From Lichenicoccus roseus (lineage in GTDB: Bacteria; Pseudomonadota; Alphaproteobacteria; Acetobacterales; Acetobacteraceae): DNA of 64,000 nt. Below, in pieces: positions 36,955 through 46,809 of the stretch (the first letter of the stretch is position 1; each line of letters opens with the position of its first letter). The position numbers and the translations under genes were made by a program. The notes beneath the pieces are model-generated. The model saw only the letters and a list, made by a program, of their open reading frames with translations. It was not told where the DNA came from and ran no database searches. The stretch covers positions 124,001 to 188,000 of the forward strand of contig NZ_VCDI01000005.1 of NCBI RefSeq assembly GCF_005844085.1, read 5' to 3'.

Positions 36955-38243
36955 CAGTGCAATCCCCCCGCCGGCCACGGACAGCGATGCTGGTGCACGT
37001 GCTGCGCGAACTCCTCGCGGAATTTCTGCAACCCGCTGCCGAGCGGCGCCATCGCCCCCGGCGCATGCGCGCAAAACGTCTTGCCCATGCCGAGCAGTCC
37101 GACATGGCGCTGGAGCTGCGCCAGATCCTCGTCCTCGCCGTCACCCTCCTCGAGCGCCTGCAGCATGCGCTCGACCCAGGGCAAACCGTCGCGGCAAGGC
37201 GTGCACCAGCCGCAGGATTCCTGCGCAAAGAAATGTTCGAGGTTGCGTATCATGCCGACCGGGCAGGCGCGGTCGTCGAGAACGATCGCGGTTCCGGTGC
37301 CGAGCCGGCTGCCGGCCTTCTCGACCGAGCCGTAATCCATCGGGATATCGAGCTGGTCGGCGCCGAGGAACGCCGTCGAGGCGCCGCCCGGCAGCAGGGC
37401 ACGCAGCCGGTATCCCTCCTGCATGCCGCCCGCATGCTCCTCGAGGATTTCCCGGAGTGGCGTGCCGATCGGTAATTCCCAGGCGCCGGGCCGGCGTACC
37501 CGGCCACTCATGCCGTACAGCTTGGTACCGCCATCCGGACCGATGCCAAGGCCCTTGAACCACTCGGGACCGTTGTTCACGATGTGCGGCACGTTGCACA
37601 GCGTCTCGACGTTGTTCACTACGCTGGGCGCGCCCCACAATCCGCTCACCTGCGGGAATGGCGGCTTGCTGCGCGGCAGCGCACGCCGGCCTTCCAGCGC
37701 GGTCAGCAGGGCGGTCTCCTCGCCGCATATATAGCGGCCGGCACTGGCATGCAGGTGCAAAGACAGCGCATAACCGGCGCCGAGGATATCGGTGCCGAGA
37801 TAGCCCGCCGCCGTCGCCTCGCCGATCGCCTGTGTCAGCCGCGCGATGGCGAGCTTGTACTCGCCGCGTACGAAGATGTAGGCATCCGTCGCCTGCAGCG
37901 CATAGGCGCTGACGACCACCGCCTCGACCAGCTGGTGCGGATCGCCCTCCAGCAGCAGCCGGTCCTTGAAGGTGCCCGGCTCCATCTCGTCGGCATTGGC
38001 GACCAGATAGCGGCGCTGACCGGGCTTCGGCTTCGGCACGAAGCTCCATTTCTGGCCGGTGCCGAAGCCGGCGCCGCCACGCCCGCGCAGCCCCGACTTC
38101 GTCACGTCGCCGACCACCTCCTCCGGCGTCATGTGCAGCAGCGCCCGGCGCATCGCCTGGTAGCCGCCCGCCCGCTCGTAGGCCTCGCGATCCGGCGGAG
38201 GTGCGCCGGGCCGGATCCTGCCGGTGAGCGGGCGCTCGGTCAT
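36954..38243 (-). CDS. nuoF: NADH-quinone oxidoreductase subunit F
   Basis: A 429-residue NADH-dehydrogenase subunit (E. coli 445). It has the FMN/NADH site GLRGRGGAGFGTGQKW, the acidic NADH-binding segment YICGEETALL and the [4Fe-4S] N3 site ESCGWCTPCRDG with a further cysteine near the C-terminus (FCAHAPGA). It takes the hydride from NADH onto FMN. The ATG at 38243 overlaps the nuoE stop (ATGA). Confidence 0.96.
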   Translation of the reverse strand: MTERPLTGRIRPGAPPPDREAYERAGGYQAMRRALLHMTPEEVVGDVTKSGLRGRGGAGFGTGQKWSFVPKPKPGQRRYLVANADEMEPGTFKDRLLLEGDPHQLVEAVVVSAYALQATDAYIFVRGEYKLAIARLTQAIGEATAAGYLGTDILGAGYALSLHLHASAGRYICGEETALLTALEGRRALPRSKPPFPQVSGLWGAPSVVNNVETLCNVPHIVNNGPEWFKGLGIGPDGGTKLYGMSGRVRRPGAWELPIGTPLREILEEHAGGMQEGYRLRALLPGGASTAFLGADQLDIPMDYGSVEKAGSRLGTGTAIVLDDRACPVGMIRNLEHFFAQESCGWCTPCRDGLPWVERMLQALEEGDGEDEDLAQLQRHVGLLGMGKTFCAHAPGAMAPLGSGLQKFREEFAQHVHQHRCPWPAGGLH

Positions 38244-38743
38244 CCTGCCGCCTCCAGGATCGCGTCGAGTTTCTGCGTGTCGACATCGCCATGCAGCGCG
38301 TCGCCCAGCATCAGCGCCGGCGCGTGGTCGCAATGTCCCAGGCACACCGTCGGCAGCAGGGTCACGTCGCCGTCCGGCGTAGTCTGGCCCGGCCGGATGC
38401 CGAGGCGGGCGCTTAGATGCGCCTCCAGCCGCTCGCGTCCCATCAGCCAGCACGACACGCTGTCGCAGAGCAGCAGCACCCGCCGCCCCACCGGCCGCCG
38501 GAAGATCAGGTTGAAATAGGTGGCGACCCCGTCCAGGTCGGCCGCCGACATGCCGAGCAGGCCGGCCACCTCGCGCAAATGGGCGTCGCTGACCCAGCGG
38601 AACTCACGCTGCACGCGTTGCAGCGCCTCGATGCAGGCCGCACGCGGATGCGCCTCGTGCTGGCCGAGGAGGCGGATCTCCTCGCGCAGCGCGTCCGGCA
38701 GCGTCTCGCTCGCGCTGTCGGCCAGGGTTTCAGCGGTCGACAT
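38240..38743 (-). CDS. nuoE: NADH-quinone oxidoreductase subunit E
   Basis: A 167-residue thioredoxin-like [2Fe-2S] subunit (E. coli 166). The four ligands lie in CDSVSC and, later, CLGHCD, the usual Cys-x4-Cys and Cys-x3-Cys arrangement. It sits beside NuoF in the NADH-oxidising module. Its 5' end overlaps the 3' end of nuoCD by 14 bases. Confidence 0.95.
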   Translation of the reverse strand: MSTAETLADSASETLPDALREEIRLLGQHEAHPRAACIEALQRVQREFRWVSDAHLREVAGLLGMSAADLDGVATYFNLIFRRPVGRRVLLLCDSVSCWLMGRERLEAHLSARLGIRPGQTTPDGDVTLLPTVCLGHCDHAPALMLGDALHGDVDTQKLDAILEAAG

Positions 38744-40496
38744 CGGCCATCACGAAATCGATGCTGCCGATGATGGCGATCAGGTCGGCGATATAGGTCC
38801 CCCGGCTGATCAGCGGGATCATCTGCAGGTGCGCGAACGACGGCGTGCGGATGCGGGTTCGATACGACATCGTGCCGCCGTCGCTGACCAGGTAGTAGCT
38901 GTTCAGCCCCTTGGTCGCCTCCACGCAGGCGCGCGCCTCGCCGGCCGGGATCACCGGACCCCAGCTTACATTGAGGAAATGGGTGATCAGCGTCTCGATG
39001 TCGTGCATCGTTTTTGCACGCGGTGGCGGCGTGGTGAGCGGATGGTCGGCCTTGACCGGGCCACCCGGCATCTGGTCCAGGCATTGCCGGATGATACGCA
39101 GGCTCTGGCGCATTTCGGCGATATGAACCACCACGCGGTCGTAGCAGTCGCCCTTCTGTGCCACCGGGATGTCGAACTCGAGCTGGTCGTAGCAGGAATA
39201 CGGATGCCGGCGGCGATAGTCCCAGTCCAGCCCGCAGGCACGCAGGCCGGGACCGGTAATGCCCCACTCGATTGCCTCGTCCAGCGAGTAGGCGCCGACG
39301 CCGACCGTGCGCGCCTTGAACAGCCGGTTGCGCATGACGAGCTTCTCGTATTCGTCGAGCCGCTTCGGCAGATAGTCGAGGAAGCTGCGGATCAGCGTGT
39401 CCCAGCCCTGCGGCAGGTCGGCGGCGACCCCACCGATGCGAAACCAGGCCGGATGCATGCGAAAGCCGCAGATCGCCTCGATGATCTCGAAAACCCGCTC
39501 GCGATCGGTGAACATGTAGAACACCGGCGAGAGCTGCCCGACGTCCTGCGACATGGTGCCGTAGAACACCAGGTGGCTGGCGAGCCGGAACAATTCCGCC
39601 AGCATCACCCTAATCATCTCGGCGCGCGGCGGCACGGTGATGCCGGCGAGCTGCTCGACCGCCATGACGTACGGGAAGTTGTTCATCACCCCGCCGAGAT
39701 AGTCGATGCGGTCGGTGTACGGGATGTAGCTGTGCCAGGACTGCCGCTCGCCCATCTTCTCGGCGCCGCGATGATGGAAGCCGATATCCGGCACCGCCTC
39801 GACGATCTCCTCGCCCTCGAGCTGCAGCACGATGCGGAACACGCCGTGCACGCTGGGATGGTTCGGACCCAGGTTGAGGAACATGAAGTCGCTGTTGGCG
39901 CTGCGACGCTGCATCCCCCAGGCCTCGGGGTTGAAGCGCAACGCCTCCTGCTCGGCGAACTCGCGATCCTCGGTGAGGTCGTACGGCTTCATCTCGGTGG
40001 CGCGCGCGTAATGGTCCTTGCGCAACGGATGCGTGGTCCAGGTCGGCGGCGTCAGGATGCGGCGCAGGTCCGGATGGCCGCTGAAATGGATGCCGAACAG
40101 GTCGAAGATCTCGCGCTCGTACCAGTTCGCGTTCGGCCAGATATCCACCATGCTCGGCATCGTCAGCGACGCCATCAGCAGCGCCACCTTGATACGCACC
40201 TCGCGATGTGGCGCCTTCGAGGCACGGTCGAACTGCATCAGGTGGTAGACGATGGTGAAGTCGGAGTCCGGCTGGCCCGCCCGGTGCGTGCGCTGCCGCT
40301 CGTCGATGGCGGTGATGTCGAACAGCATCATGCGCGTCGGCGCCGAACGCTTGAGCCTGGTCAGCACGTCGCCCGCGGTCTCCCGCGAGACCCATAGCGT
40401 CTCGACATCGTCCCGCACCTCCTGGACCGGTGCCGGGGCAGATCCTGCCGGCCTGACCTTCGGGATGCTCTCGGAGCGCACGACGGTCTGGTCCAT
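38730..40496 (-). CDS. nuoCD: NADH-quinone oxidoreductase fused subunit C/D
   Basis: A 588-residue natural fusion of the 30-kDa (NuoC) and 49-kDa (NuoD) subunits, as in E. coli (about 600). The NuoC half ends with [21 protein letters not shown] and RILTPP. The NuoD half begins near [17 protein letters not shown] and contains [15 protein letters not shown] and TDRIDYLGG, whose His and Tyr line the quinone pocket, and ends FVMADVDR as NuoD does. Most alphaproteobacteria keep nuoC and nuoD separate, so the fusion marks this as an Escherichia-type operon. Confidence 0.96.
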   Translation of the reverse strand: MDQTVVRSESIPKVRPAGSAPAPVQEVRDDVETLWVSRETAGDVLTRLKRSAPTRMMLFDITAIDERQRTHRAGQPDSDFTIVYHLMQFDRASKAPHREVRIKVALLMASLTMPSMVDIWPNANWYEREIFDLFGIHFSGHPDLRRILTPPTWTTHPLRKDHYARATEMKPYDLTEDREFAEQEALRFNPEAWGMQRRSANSDFMFLNLGPNHPSVHGVFRIVLQLEGEEIVEAVPDIGFHHRGAEKMGERQSWHSYIPYTDRIDYLGGVMNNFPYVMAVEQLAGITVPPRAEMIRVMLAELFRLASHLVFYGTMSQDVGQLSPVFYMFTDRERVFEIIEAICGFRMHPAWFRIGGVAADLPQGWDTLIRSFLDYLPKRLDEYEKLVMRNRLFKARTVGVGAYSLDEAIEWGITGPGLRACGLDWDYRRRHPYSCYDQLEFDIPVAQKGDCYDRVVVHIAEMRQSLRIIRQCLDQMPGGPVKADHPLTTPPPRAKTMHDIETLITHFLNVSWGPVIPAGEARACVEATKGLNSYYLVSDGGTMSYRTRIRTPSFAHLQMIPLISRGTYIADLIAIIGSIDFVMADVDR

Positions 40497-40508
40497 CGTC
40501 GCGATCCC

Positions 40509-41165
40509 TCAGATGGTGTCGGGTGAACGCAGAGTGCGCATGGCCTGGCGTTCCGGCCGCTTCAGGTCGCGCTGGCTGGGACGCGGGACACGCTCGACAC
40601 CCTGGTCGCCCACGGTCCAGCTCAGCGGCCGCCTCTCCTTGCCGATCTGGCTCTGCAGCAGCATCAGGCCTTCCAGCAGTGCGTCCGGTCGCGGCGGACA
40701 GCCGGGCACGTAGACATCGACCGGCAGGAAGCTGTCGGCGCCCTGCACCACGCTGTAGATATCGTACATGCCGCCCGAATTGGCGCACGCACCCATCGAG
40801 ATCACCCAGCGCGGCTCCAGCATCTGGTCGTAGAGATGCCTGATCACCGGTGCCATCTTCACGAAGCAGGTGCCGGAGATGACGATCAGGTCGGCCTCGC
40901 GCGGCGTCGCCCGCAGCACTTCCGAGCCGAAGCGCGCGATGTCGTACTTGCTGGTGAAGGCGGTCGCCATCTCCACGTAGCAGCAGGACAGGCCGAAATT
41001 GAACGGCCACACCGAATTGGCACGCCCCCAGGAGACGAAATCCTGCAGCTTGCCCATCACCAGGTTCTTCTGCAGCGTCTCGGTAAAGCTCGCCGATCGC
41101 GGGGCCGCCCGCTCCAGGGTATTCGGGCGGGAAGTGGAATCCGGTGTGGTCAGTGACCAGCGCAT
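40509..41165 (-). CDS. nuoB: NADH-quinone oxidoreductase subunit B
   Basis: A 218-residue subunit carrying the terminal [4Fe-4S] cluster N2. Ligands: the adjacent cysteines in [11 protein letters not shown], the cysteine in [11 protein letters not shown] and that of [16 protein letters not shown]. It delivers electrons to quinone. The ATG at 41165, four bases after the nuoA stop, is preferred over a frame 22 codons longer that would run into nuoA. The C-terminus has a basic tail. Confidence 0.95.
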   Translation of the reverse strand: MRWSLTTPDSTSRPNTLERAAPRSASFTETLQKNLVMGKLQDFVSWGRANSVWPFNFGLSCCYVEMATAFTSKYDIARFGSEVLRATPREADLIVISGTCFVKMAPVIRHLYDQMLEPRWVISMGACANSGGMYDIYSVVQGADSFLPVDVYVPGCPPRPDALLEGLMLLQSQIGKERRPLSWTVGDQGVERVPRPSQRDLKRPERQAMRTLRSPDTI

Positions 41166-41169
41166 GCGC

Positions 41170-41604
41170 TCAGCTCCGTCCCATGTCGATGCGTCCGGTG
41201 TCGGTTCGTTCGCGCCGCTGCATGCCGGCACGGTAGGGTCGTGGTCCCCATTCCAGCGCGCCGACGCGCCAGAGATACGCGAATGCCACCAACAGCACGG
41301 CCAGGAACACCATCATGCAGCCATAGCCGGCCCAGCCGGCCTGCCGCACCACCAGCGCCCAGGCGAAAATGAAGACCGCTTCCATGTCGAAGATCACGAA
41401 GAACATCGCGATCACGTAGTACTGCACCGGTAGTCGCAGCCGTGCGCCGGTCACCGGCAACACACCAGACTCGAACGGCAGCCGCATCGAGCGGCCGTCG
41501 CGCACGCCGCCCAGCACGGACGACAGACCAATCATGAGCGCGACCAGGGCGATCGTGGCGCAGATGTAGAGACCCAGGACGAGCATGTCGGATTGACCCA
41601 ACAT
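41170..41604 (-). CDS. nuoA: NADH-quinone oxidoreductase subunit A
   Basis: A 144-residue three-helix subunit (E. coli 147) and the first gene of the operon. The conserved loop is seen in [24 protein letters not shown], followed by [18 protein letters not shown] with the conserved acidic residues. The ATG at 41604 is chosen for family length, with GGAG and GGGG stretches upstream. The 123 bases before it should contain the operon promoter. Confidence 0.93.
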   Translation of the reverse strand: MLGQSDMLVLGLYICATIALVALMIGLSSVLGGVRDGRSMRLPFESGVLPVTGARLRLPVQYYVIAMFFVIFDMEAVFIFAWALVVRQAGWAGYGCMMVFLAVLLVAFAYLWRVGALEWGPRPYRAGMQRRERTDTGRIDMGRS

Positions 41605-41727
41605 GACGAAACCCCGCTTACTCCGGACTATGCCGGTAGGCTCGAATACTTTCCGCCTAAACAACCATAATCAGTATTCGCCGGTAATAAAAGACTCTGT
41701 TTTGTGGTGCGTTGCAATAAAACGATT
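41605..41727 (-). promoter_or_regulatory. Probable nuo operon promoter region
   Basis: An A+T-rich interval between the Gfo/Idh gene stop and nuoA, unusual for this G+C-rich window, with TTGAAA, TTGCAA and TTTTATT-type segments on the minus strand. No pair of boxes at good spacing stands out, so only the region, not the start point, is proposed. Confidence 0.4.
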
Positions 41728-42708
41728 TCAACGTTCGTAGATGTGGTCCAGCACGTCGGCGACCGCCACCAGCTCCGCCGATGCGGGATCGTACCGGTCG
41801 CCGGCGGCGAGACGCACCGCCCAGGTCGCGGCAGCCCGGCCGCCCCATGCATCCGGCGGCGCCGACAGCGTCTCGCGGGACGTGCCGCGATAGCGCTCGG
41901 CGACGAAGTCGTAGAACGAGCCATCGACGTTGCGCAGAGCGACGCCACCCTCGGTGCCGTAGAAGGCGGCCGCGATCACCGCGTCCTGGCCGGCCTGCAG
42001 GCGCCAGGAGCACGCCAGCCGCACCGACGCCCCGTTCGCGAGGCGCAGCGTGGCGGTGGCGAAATCCTCCACCTCCGACGGTGCACGCTGCAGCCTGCGG
42101 CCGCATGCGAACAGTTCGCTGGCGACCTCGGCGACCTCCGGAAAATCCAGCGCCCAAAGCGCCAGGTCCACCAGGTGCACGCCGAGGTCCATCACGCAGC
42201 CGCCGCCCGACAGCGCCGGATCGTAGAACCACGGCTTGTCCGGCCCGTAGGCGTTATGGAAGGTGAGGTCGACGCAGTAGATCGTCCCGAGCGACGCGGA
42301 CCGCACGATGTCGCGTATCTGCCGCATGCCGTCGGTGTGCCGGTAGGACAGGTCGACGCCGAGCAGCCGGTCGGCCTCCTGCGCCGCCTGCACCACCGCC
42401 CGCACTTCCGCGCCCGTGCGTCCGAGCGGCTTCTGGCAGAACACGGCGACGCCGCACTCCAGGGCCTGGATCGACTGCATCGCGTGCAGCGCGCTCGGGG
42501 TTGCGATCACCACCCCGTCGATGCCGGCCGCGATCAGCCCATCCAGGTCGGCCACCAGGGCAGCACCCGGGGCCAGCGCCAGTGCCCCCGCGGCCATCTC
42601 CGGCGACGGCTCGGCGATGGCGACCGCCTCGGCGCAACCGGTCTGCAGGATCGCCTGCATGCGATGGCGGCCGATCCAGCCGGTGCCGAGGAAGCCGAGC
42701 CGGATCAT
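41728..42708 (-). CDS. Gfo/Idh/MocA-family oxidoreductase
   Basis: A 326-residue NAD(P)-dependent sugar or cyclitol dehydrogenase. The N-terminal Rossmann motif is GFLGTGWIGRHRM (about residues 5-17), followed by the family EKP-like motif here as QKPLG, where the lysine is catalytic. The C-terminal alpha/beta domain has GGGCVMDLGVHLVDLALW with the conserved histidine. Substrate unknown. It overlaps the preceding dehydrogenase gene by four bases (ATGA), so both probably act on the same sugar or polyol; inositol is possible but nothing here proves it. Confidence 0.85.
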   Translation of the reverse strand: MIRLGFLGTGWIGRHRMQAILQTGCAEAVAIAEPSPEMAAGALALAPGAALVADLDGLIAAGIDGVVIATPSALHAMQSIQALECGVAVFCQKPLGRTGAEVRAVVQAAQEADRLLGVDLSYRHTDGMRQIRDIVRSASLGTIYCVDLTFHNAYGPDKPWFYDPALSGGGCVMDLGVHLVDLALWALDFPEVAEVASELFACGRRLQRAPSEVEDFATATLRLANGASVRLACSWRLQAGQDAVIAAAFYGTEGGVALRNVDGSFYDFVAERYRGTSRETLSAPPDAWGGRAAATWAVRLAAGDRYDPASAELVAVADVLDHIYER

Positions 42709-43682
42709 CGGAACAGCACCAGCGCCTTGAGGAACCCGTCCGGCCGGTCGCGGGTGGCGTCCAGCGCCTCGCCCAGCCGTTCCAGCGTGTAGCGGTGGGT
42801 GTAGAGCGGCGACGGGTCGAGCCGGCCGCTGGCGACCAGCTCGACCGCCTCCCGCACGCCGCGCCGGTAGATCGCCGGATCGCGCTCGTGGGCGTTGATC
42901 ACGTCCAGCCCCCGCCAGTTCCAGAGCTGCATGTTGACCTGGCGCGGGCCATCCTGGTGGTAGCCGGCGACCACCAGCCGGCCACGCTCCCGGGTCAGCT
43001 CGCCGGCGAGGTCGAGCGGCCACTGCTTGCCGACCGCCTCGATGACGCGATCGCAGTGTCGGCCGCCGGTGAGCGCCGACACACGCGCGATGATGGCGTG
43101 GTGGTCGTCCATCGCGATGGTCTCGGCGGCGCCCATCGCGCGCGCCAGATCGAGCGAGAATGCCCGGCGCGAGATGGCGATCACCCGGGCGCCGGCGTCG
43201 GTGGCGAGCCGGGTCAGGATGGCGCCGAGAAAGCCGATCCCGATGATGGCGACGGTCTGCCCGGCGGCGATCTCCGCCCGTCCGAGGATGTTCATCGCGC
43301 AGCCGAGCGGCTCGCCCGGGAACGGCATGCCGTCCAGCGCCGGTGGCAACCGGACGATCTCGTCCGCCCCTGCCACGTCGAATTCGGCATAGCTGTGCTG
43401 GGAGAGGGTCGCCACGCGGTCGCCGGCCGCGATCCCGATCACGCCCTCGCCCAGCGCCTCGACGACGCCCCAGCCCTCGTGGCCGAGCGCGCCGGGTGCG
43501 GTCGGGAACTGCATCCAGTCCGGTCCGGACCACGGCCCGAGGTTGGAGGCGCATACGCCGCAGCCTTCCAGCCGTATGGCCACCTGGCCCGGCCCCGGCG
43601 ACGGCGGCGGCACGCGGTCGATGCGCAGGGCGCCCGCACCGGTCAGGACGGCCGCACGCATCGTGGTCGCATGATCCGCCAT
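42705..43682 (-). CDS. Medium-chain (zinc-type) alcohol dehydrogenase
   Basis: About 325 residues of the MDR superfamily. It has CGVCASNLG with the catalytic-zinc cysteine, GHEGWGVVEALG with the ligand His-Glu pair, and the coenzyme loop IIGIGFLGAILTRLA. The four-cysteine structural zinc lobe of classical ADHs is missing, as in several sugar dehydrogenases. It would oxidise a secondary alcohol with NAD(P). ATG 43682 has GGAA six bases upstream; ATG 43661 is an alternative. It is translationally coupled to the Gfo/Idh gene. Confidence 0.82.
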   Translation of the reverse strand: MADHATTMRAAVLTGAGALRIDRVPPPSPGPGQVAIRLEGCGVCASNLGPWSGPDWMQFPTAPGALGHEGWGVVEALGEGVIGIAAGDRVATLSQHSYAEFDVAGADEIVRLPPALDGMPFPGEPLGCAMNILGRAEIAAGQTVAIIGIGFLGAILTRLATDAGARVIAISRRAFSLDLARAMGAAETIAMDDHHAIIARVSALTGGRHCDRVIEAVGKQWPLDLAGELTRERGRLVVAGYHQDGPRQVNMQLWNWRGLDVINAHERDPAIYRRGVREAVELVASGRLDPSPLYTHRYTLERLGEALDATRDRPDGFLKALVLFR

Positions 43683-43753
43683 CGCCGTTCCAGCCATTCC
43701 CAAACCGCCCGATGTTGTAGGCCGGGTGAGATATCCCGGCGGGACGGCGGCGA

Positions 43754-45457
43754 CTAGGCGACGCGCTCCCCGGAGACGGCTTGCGGCGAAACGCGCGCGG
43801 CCTCCTCGGCGACCAGCTCCTTCTTGGACAGCTTGCCCACCATGGTATGCGGCAGTTCGTCGCGGATCTCGATCTCGCGCGGCATCTCGATCCTAGAGAG
43901 CAGCGGCCCGAGATGCGCGAACAGAAGCTGCACGTTCGCGTCCGCGTCCGGCCGCAGCACCACGAACGCTTTCGGCGCCTCGCCACGATGCGCGTCCGGC
44001 ACGCCGATCACGGTCGTTTCCAGCACATCGGGATGGGAGTAGAGTGCTTCCTCGATGGCGCGCGGATACACGTTGTAGCCGCTGCACAGGATCAGGTCCT
44101 TGATGCGGTCGACCAGGAACAGGTAGCCGTCCTCGTCGAGATAGCCGACATCGCCGGTGCGCAGTGCGCCGTCGATCATGGTCGAGGCGGTCTCCTCCGG
44201 ACGTTGCCAGTAGCCCTGCATCACCTGTGGGCCGCGCGCGCACACCTCGCCCCGCTCGCCGGCGCCTAGAATGCGCGTGGGGTCCTCGAGGTCGCGGATC
44301 TCGATGACGGTATTCTCGAGCGGCAGCCCGGCGGAGCCCGGCTTGCCGGCGCCGAGCGGGTTGCAGGTCAGCACCGGGGAGGCCTCGCTGAGGCCGTAGC
44401 CCTCCACCACGTGGCAGCCGGTCAGCGCCTCGAAGCGCTGCTTCACCTCGGCCGGCAGCGGCGCGCCACCGGAGACGCAGGTCCGGATCGACTGCATGGC
44501 GCGTTTCTGCTTGCGCGGACCTCCCTCGACCGCGTTGCTGATCGCGCCGTACAGCGTCGGCACTGCCGGGAACATGGTCGGGTGGGTGCGCCGGATGGTG
44601 CGCAGCAGCGACTTCATCTCGAAACGCGGCAGCAGGATCATCTCGGCGCCGGTCGCCACGGCGAAATTCAGCACCGAGGTCAGCGCGAAGACATGGAACA
44701 GCGGCAGCACGCCGAGTACCCGCACATCCCCCGCGCGCAATTCGTCGCAGCCGACCACCAGCAGCTCCTGCGCGCTGTTCGCGGTCAGGTTGGCGTGGGT
44801 GAGCGACGCCCCCTTCGGCGTTCCGGTGGTTCCGCCGGTATATTGCAGCAGCGCCACGTCTTGCGGGTCGGACGTCACCGCCAGCGGCTGGCCAGCATTG
44901 GCGATCAGGCGCGCAAACGGCACGTGCAGGCTGTTCGAGCCGGCTCGCACCAGGTCGCGCCGCCTGGCGACGCGGAACAGCCGTCCCTTCAGCCACGGCA
45001 TGGCGTCCGCCAGCGAGCACAGGATCACCCGGCGCAGGTCGGTGCGCGCCGCCACCGCGACCACCTTGTCGTGGATTGCGGCGACGTCCGGGACGACCAT
45101 CATGACGGTGCCGGAGTCCAGCATCTGCCGGCACAGTTCCGGGTCGGAATAGAGCGGGTTGTAGTTCACCACGACGCCGCCCGCCTTCATCACCGCAAAA
45201 TAGAAGATGACGAAGTAGGGCGAGTTCGGCAGGCACAGGCCGACCCGCTCGCCCGGCTTGAGGCCGAGTTCCTGCAGGCCGAGCGCCGCGCGGTCGACCA
45301 GCGCGGCCAACGTGCGGTACGTGATCCGGCGACCGAGGAACTCGACGGCGCTGCGCTGCGGATGCGCCCGGGCGGTTTCCTCGAGCATGTCCGGCACCAG
45401 CCGCACGGGCAGCGGCGCCCCGGGTGGTCGCGCCGCCAGTTCGTCCAGAAGCACCAT
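43754..45457 (-). CDS. fadD: Long-chain fatty acid-CoA ligase
   Basis: A 567-residue ANL-superfamily acyl-CoA synthetase (E. coli FadD 561). The ATP loop LLQYTGGTTGTPKGA lies at about 200-215, the A5-type motif VEGYGLSEASPV near 354, then RTGDVGYLDEDGYLFLVDR, KDLILCSGYNVYP near 455 and the C-terminal catalytic lysine in GKLSKKEL near 549. It activates a fatty acid to acyl-CoA via acyl-AMP. It follows fadL on the same strand by 59 bases; the gap holds a perfect hairpin abutting its start. Confidence 0.92.
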   Translation of the reverse strand: MVLLDELAARPPGAPLPVRLVPDMLEETARAHPQRSAVEFLGRRITYRTLAALVDRAALGLQELGLKPGERVGLCLPNSPYFVIFYFAVMKAGGVVVNYNPLYSDPELCRQMLDSGTVMMVVPDVAAIHDKVVAVAARTDLRRVILCSLADAMPWLKGRLFRVARRRDLVRAGSNSLHVPFARLIANAGQPLAVTSDPQDVALLQYTGGTTGTPKGASLTHANLTANSAQELLVVGCDELRAGDVRVLGVLPLFHVFALTSVLNFAVATGAEMILLPRFEMKSLLRTIRRTHPTMFPAVPTLYGAISNAVEGGPRKQKRAMQSIRTCVSGGAPLPAEVKQRFEALTGCHVVEGYGLSEASPVLTCNPLGAGKPGSAGLPLENTVIEIRDLEDPTRILGAGERGEVCARGPQVMQGYWQRPEETASTMIDGALRTGDVGYLDEDGYLFLVDRIKDLILCSGYNVYPRAIEEALYSHPDVLETTVIGVPDAHRGEAPKAFVVLRPDADANVQLLFAHLGPLLSRIEMPREIEIRDELPHTMVGKLSKKELVAEEAARVSPQAVSGERVA

Positions 45458-45464
45458 GCCGTCC

Positions 45465-45498
45465 CGCCCGGAAATTTTTTTGATCGCAGTTCCGGGCG
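45465..45498 (-). promoter_or_regulatory. Hairpin between fadL and fadD
   Basis: CGCCCGGAA (45465-45473) and TTCCGGGCG (45490-45498) are perfect complements, giving a nine-base stem and a 16-base loop containing seven A residues on the minus strand. The downstream arm borders the G-rich stretch just before the fadD ATG, so folding could hide its ribosome-binding site or slow read-through from fadL. Confidence 0.5.
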
Positions 45499-45516
45499 AG
45501 CCTAGCGGAGCAGGTT

Positions 45517-46809
45517 TCAGAAGAACATACGGGTGCCGAGACCGATGACCCAGGCGCTGGCGGTCAGTTCGCCCTGCAGATCGACCGGCGTCGCGACCGG
45601 TGTCCCCGCATAGGCGCCGGCGTCGCGGCTGATGCGGGAATTCTGGAAGTCGATATAGTTCACGCTCGCATCGATGGTGAGGCTGGAGGTCGCCTTCACC
45701 GAGGTTCCGAGTGCGAATACCCAGCGATTGCCGTCCGGCACGCGCGGATCGCGGTTGTCGCCCGAGGTCGGTGTCGGGTCGTACTGGATGCCGCCGCGCA
45801 TGGTCCAGCGCGGCGTCACCGCGAAATCCGCCCCGAAGGCACCATTCAGCGTGTCGTGGTAGTTCTCGGCGGTCTGCGTGACGGTCGGGCTGGTGACATA
45901 CACCGCATCGAACACGCTCCAACCCTGCCGTACCGCCTGAGCGTTCAGCGCCAGCCGGTCGGTCGCCTGCCAGCGCAGGCCGAAGGTGGCGGCCCAGGGC
46001 GTGGTGAAGTGGGCGCCGGCGTCGGACCGGCCGTTCTCCGCCGCCAGCGGTCCGCCAAGCCCCTCGATATCCAGCTTGCCGCTGAGGTTGTGCTGGATCT
46101 TGGAACGGTAGGCAGCACCGAAGGTCAGCCGGTCGGTGATGTGCAGCTGGACGCCGACATTGTACCCGACATCCCAGCTGTTGCCGTGCAGGGTCTGCTG
46201 GCCGTCCGGCGAGCCCGGAACCAGGTTCGGCAGCGCGTTGCTGAGTGCCGCGAGGGTGTATTCGACGTTCGGGCCGATGCCGATGCCGAGCCAGCGGAAC
46301 GGCCGCCAGCCGATGGTCGGCTGCAGGTCGATGGTGGTGAGCCGCGACGTCTGCGCGGCGTAGCGGGTCCAGCTCTGGGTCGGATACTGGGTGACGAAGT
46401 TGAACGGTGCGGTGGAGTCGATGCCGAGCGACCACTGGTCGCTGAAGCGCCAGGCGAATGCGCCGCTCGGCAGCACGCCGTTCTGCACCGGGTTGCTCAC
46501 ATGGTTGTCGCCGCCGGCCGGCAGGGTGCCGGCGAACGGGTTGGTGAGGGTGGAGCCGTGGTTGTAGGCATCCGAGTTCACGATGATGCCGGCGACACCG
46601 GCATAGGATTGCGACTGCGCGATGCCGGCGATGCTGGCCGGGTTGTACCACATGGATTGCGCGCCCATGTCGGCGGCCTCGCCGGAGTAGGCGCGCCCGC
46701 CGCCGAGGATCGACTGGTCCTGCAGGTAGAAGCCGGCCGCCGTGGCGCTGCCGCCGGCGGTGAGGAGGCACGCCAGGCTGACGCCCCCGGCAAGGAGATA
46801 CGGTTTCAT
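45517..46809 (-). CDS. fadL: FadL/OmpP1-family outer-membrane fatty acid channel
   Basis: A 430-residue outer-membrane beta-barrel protein. A signal peptide covers about residues 1-24 (cleavage near TATAAG); the mature N-terminus GFYLQDQSILGGGRAYSG and YNPASIAG form the plug region typical of FadL with its NPA motif. Alternating hydrophobic strands follow and the chain ends in phenylalanine, the outer-membrane sorting signal. It brings long-chain fatty acids into the periplasm and is cotranscribed with fadD. GAGG lies eight bases before the ATG. Confidence 0.9.
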   Translation of the reverse strand: MKPYLLAGGVSLACLLTAGGSATAAGFYLQDQSILGGGRAYSGEAADMGAQSMWYNPASIAGIAQSQSYAGVAGIIVNSDAYNHGSTLTNPFAGTLPAGGDNHVSNPVQNGVLPSGAFAWRFSDQWSLGIDSTAPFNFVTQYPTQSWTRYAAQTSRLTTIDLQPTIGWRPFRWLGIGIGPNVEYTLAALSNALPNLVPGSPDGQQTLHGNSWDVGYNVGVQLHITDRLTFGAAYRSKIQHNLSGKLDIEGLGGPLAAENGRSDAGAHFTTPWAATFGLRWQATDRLALNAQAVRQGWSVFDAVYVTSPTVTQTAENYHDTLNGAFGADFAVTPRWTMRGGIQYDPTPTSGDNRDPRVPDGNRWVFALGTSVKATSSLTIDASVNYIDFQNSRISRDAGAYAGTPVATPVDLQGELTASAWVIGLGTRMFF

